This document shows, in pieces, positions 61,743-64,000 of a stretch of DNA of 64,000 nt. The stretch is from Vibrio coralliilyticus. GTDB lineage: Bacteria > Pseudomonadota > Gammaproteobacteria > Enterobacterales > Vibrionaceae. Below the pieces are notes generated by a model that was not told where the DNA came from, did no database searches, and saw only the letters and a program-made list of their open reading frames with translations. Positions within the stretch are counted from its first letter, which is position 1. Each line of letters starts with the position of its first letter. Position numbers and translations under genes: made by a program. The DNA is taken from positions 2,418,001 to 2,482,000 of the forward strand of contig NZ_CP024627.1 in assembly GCF_024449095.1 (NCBI RefSeq). Reading direction: 5' to 3'.

Positions 61743-62501
61743 ATGTTAGATATCAAAAGCATACCTGCATTTAATGATAATTACATCTGGCTGATTCAAA
61801 ATAGCGATCAGCGTTGTGCTGTTGTCGATCCTGGGGACGCGACTCCCGTACTTGAGTACCTTAAACAGCACGAGTTAAGCTTAGAGGCGATCCTAATTAC
61901 TCACCACCATAATGATCATATCGGTGGTGTCCCAGAGTTGGTCAGGCAATTTCCTGGTATCGACGTAGTGGGCCCAGCCAATGAACCGGTTCCAACCTTG
62001 ACGCATGCTGTCGAGGCCGGTGAACAAATTGAGCTATTTGGTGAAATCTTTTTTGTTTTAGGATTAGAAGGCCATACCCGCGGACACATCGGCTATGTCG
62101 GTGATGGAAAACTGTTCTGCGGCGATGTTCTTTTCTCAGCTGGCTGTGGTCGGGTATTCGAAGGTACCATGGAGCAAATGCATGCCTCACTCAATAAACT
62201 GGTTGCTCTACCCGAAGAGACCGAGGTTTACTGTGCTCATGAGTACACCGCTAGCAACGTCGCCTTTGCTTTAGCCGTTGAGCCCGATAACGAGCTACTT
62301 CAGCAATACCGTGATGAAGTGAACCGCCTCAGAGCGCAAAATCAACCGACCTTACCCACCACTATTCGCAAAGAGAAATGGATCAACCCATTCCTAAGAA
62401 CAGATCAACAAAGCATCATACGCTCGGTGGCCAACCGGACCCAACAAACGGACTCACTCGCCATTTTTACGGCATTACGTGAGTGGAAGAACGAATTTTA
62501 A
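61743..62501 (+). CDS. gloB: Hydroxyacylglutathione hydrolase (glyoxalase II)
   Basis: Hydrolyses S-D-lactoylglutathione, the second step of methylglyoxal detoxification. It is 252 residues from ATG 61743, which has GGAGAG 6 bases upstream; the open frame from TTG 61722 is longer than the family. The metallo-beta-lactamase motif [10 protein letters not shown] binds the metals, with later ligands in [17 protein letters not shown] and AHEYT. Confidence 0.96.
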   Translation: MLDIKSIPAFNDNYIWLIQNSDQRCAVVDPGDATPVLEYLKQHELSLEAILITHHHNDHIGGVPELVRQFPGIDVVGPANEPVPTLTHAVEAGEQIELFGEIFFVLGLEGHTRGHIGYVGDGKLFCGDVLFSAGCGRVFEGTMEQMHASLNKLVALPEETEVYCAHEYTASNVAFALAVEPDNELLQQYRDEVNRLRAQNQPTLPTTIRKEKWINPFLRTDQQSIIRSVANRTQQTDSLAIFTALREWKNEF

Positions 62502-62571
62502 CGTTTTGCAACTTGTCACCTCCATATTTAGACAAGTATTATCAGCAGCCAAATAAAAAAAGGGCTGTGCA

Positions 62572-64000
62572 ATGCGAGTAAAACACAGCTGGGTATTAGC
62601 ACTACTACTAACAGGATGTCAGCTTACCCAGCAGACAGAGAGCGATAAATCCGCCTCTACAGAGACCAATACCCCACCAGCAGTAGCGTCAAGCAAACCT
62701 GCTGCTCAACCTTCAGAATCGGCTATCCCCTCTAAGCCCATCGTGACGCCCCAGTCTCAGGAAGACGTCTGGCAGCGTATCGCAATGCAGCTCGAGTTTC
62801 CGATCCCTGATGACAAAATGGTCGATTATTACCGCACTTGGTATCTAAAGCACCCCAACCACCTCAAAACCGTTTCTGAGCGTGCCCAGCCGTTCCTCTA
62901 TCTCATCACCGAAAAAATTGAGCAACGCGATCTGCCTTTAGAGTTAGCGCTTTTGCCTATCGTTGAAAGTTCCTTTGATGCTTTTGCCTACTCCCATGGT
63001 AGTGCAGCCGGTTTATGGCAATTTGTTCCGGGGACGGGTAAATACTATGGACTTAAACAAAACTTCTGGTATGACGGCCGCCGCGATGTCGCTGCATCGA
63101 CTGACGCTGCGCTCGATTATCTAGTGGCACTAAATAAGCGATTCAAAGGAGACTGGACCCATGCCATTGCGGCTTACAACAGTGGAGGAGGACGAGTCTC
63201 CAGTGCGATCAGAAAAAATACTAGGCTAGGCAAGCCTACGGATTTTTTCTCTCTTGATCTGCCGAAAGAAACCAGTGGTTATGTGCCCAAATTACTTGCA
63301 TTGGCAGATATCATCGCGAATCAGGACAAGTACGGCATTGATATCCCGCCAATTGCCAACAAACCAGTTGTTGACTTGGTTGACCCCAAAGAACAACTTG
63401 ATCTGGCCATTGCAGCAAACTACGCAGGCATGACTGTCAAACAACTGCAAAGCCTCAATCCAGCCTACAACCAGTGGGCAACGGCACCAGACGGCCCACA
63501 CCAGATCTTACTACCAATTGAAAAAATTGCTGCCTTTAAGACTAAAGTCGCTCAAAACCGCGGTAAAGGAATGAAGGTCGTTCGCTATAAAGTGAAATCC
63601 GGCGACAGTTTGAGTGTACTTGCCACTCGATACAAAACTACCACTAAGGTCATCCAAAAAGCGAATAACCTTAACGGGCACAATATCCGTGTTGGACAGC
63701 ACCTGATAATCCCGACCTCTACGAAAGATGAACGTGCCTATACGCTCAGTGCAACCAACCGGCTGGCTAAAACTCAGGCTAAATCACGCGGTCAATACAA
63801 GCTCACTCATACTGTGCGATCGGGGGATAGCTTGTGGAGTATTGCGCGCGCAAACAAAGTTTCCCATCAGTCTCTCGCTAAATGGAATGGTATGGGACCA
63901 AGAGACACTTTACGCGTTGGGCAAAAGTTGGTTATTTGGAAAAACAGCTCAGACGGCGCGATCATCCGCACCGTTTTTTATAGTGTGAAGTCTGGTGACA
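62572..64000 (+). CDS. mltD: Membrane-bound lytic murein transglycosylase D (partial, 3' end cut)
   Basis: A lipoprotein that cleaves peptidoglycan glycan strands. The first 476 residues are present. The lipobox LLTGC gives Cys16, followed by a Ser/Pro/Thr-rich linker. The transglycosylase domain has the catalytic Glu in VESSFDAFAYS and AAGLWQFVPGTG. Two LysM repeats are complete (about 340-383 and 415-460) and a third begins at the edge with YSVKSGD. It follows gloB, as in E. coli. Confidence 0.96.
   Translation, partial: MRVKHSWVLALLLTGCQLTQQTESDKSASTETNTPPAVASSKPAAQPSESAIPSKPIVTPQSQEDVWQRIAMQLEFPIPDDKMVDYYRTWYLKHPNHLKTVSERAQPFLYLITEKIEQRDLPLELALLPIVESSFDAFAYSHGSAAGLWQFVPGTGKYYGLKQNFWYDGRRDVAASTDAALDYLVALNKRFKGDWTHAIAAYNSGGGRVSSAIRKNTRLGKPTDFFSLDLPKETSGYVPKLLALADIIANQDKYGIDIPPIANKPVVDLVDPKEQLDLAIAANYAGMTVKQLQSLNPAYNQWATAPDGPHQILLPIEKIAAFKTKVAQNRGKGMKVVRYKVKSGDSLSVLATRYKTTTKVIQKANNLNGHNIRVGQHLIIPTSTKDERAYTLSATNRLAKTQAKSRGQYKLTHTVRSGDSLWSIARANKVSHQSLAKWNGMGPRDTLRVGQKLVIWKNSSDGAIIRTVFYSVKSGD

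Overview
This window reads as a piece of the main chromosome of a Vibrio or close Vibrionaceae relative. The evidence is the protein families and their order: seqA-pgm, ligA-zipA-cysZ-cysK-ptsHI-crr, miaB-phoH-ybeY-corC-lnt, leuS-lptE-holA-rsfS-rlmH-mrdA-rodA-rlpA-dacA-ybeD-lipB-lipA, and gmhA-fadE-dnaQ-rnhA-gloB-mltD. Vibrio-type features sit among them, such as the DUF2788 protein before fldA, a TIGR03503-type protein next to dnaQ, and a tandem tRNA-Tyr array. The species cannot be fixed from the sequence alone. No phage, insertion sequence, integron or CRISPR array was seen.

Layout. 1-3.3 kb: pgm (cut by the left edge), seqA, ybfF, a small membrane protein and fldA. 3.3-11.6 kb: ligA, zipA, cysZ, cysK and the general PTS genes ptsH, ptsI, crr. 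11.6-19.3 kb: ubiF, miaB, phoH, ybeY, corC, lnt and a ybeL-like zinc ribbon gene. 19.4-32 kb: a long forward run from leuS to lipA covering LPS assembly, the DNA polymerase III delta subunit, ribosome silencing, rRNA methylation, cell elongation, D,D-carboxypeptidase and lipoate synthesis. 32-35.6 kb: a small lipoprotein, an unassigned 188-residue protein, glyA and a YitT-family gene. 35.6-39.8 kb: an RND efflux pair without its own outer membrane channel. 40.0-40.6 kb: four identical tRNA-Tyr genes. 40.6-45 kb: treR-treB-treC. 45-49.1 kb: an MliC-like lipoprotein, gmhB, metNIQ and a decayed acetyltransferase gene. 49.2-51.5 kb: an AbgT transporter with a structured leader, then a zinc-independent L31/L36 pair. 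51.5-64 kb: trmO, proS, yafJ, gmhA, fadE, a TIGR03503-type gene, dnaQ, rnhA, yafS, gloB and mltD (cut by the right edge).

How the genes connect. PtsI and HPr pass phosphate to Crr (EIIA-Glc). TreB here has only EIIB and EIIC domains, so Crr is its expected donor, and TreC then splits trehalose 6-phosphate. PBP2 and RodA form the elongation machine. Lnt finishes the lipoproteins encoded here (LptE, RlpA, MetQ, MltD and others). GmhA and GmhB act in the same heptose pathway. Recognisable operators include PurR (glyA), TreR (treB), MetJ (metN), FadR (fadE), and Zur-like and Fur-like sites between rpmE2 and trmO.

Most of the window is ordinary conserved core genome. The points most worth a second look are the 188-residue protein at 32.5-33.1 kb, whose Cys/His spacing recalls CNF/BLF1/CheD glutamine deamidases; the nested hairpin in the abgT leader; the adjoining Zur-like and Fur-like palindromes; a 41-codon L36 gene that is easy to overlook; and the acetyltransferase remnant beside it.
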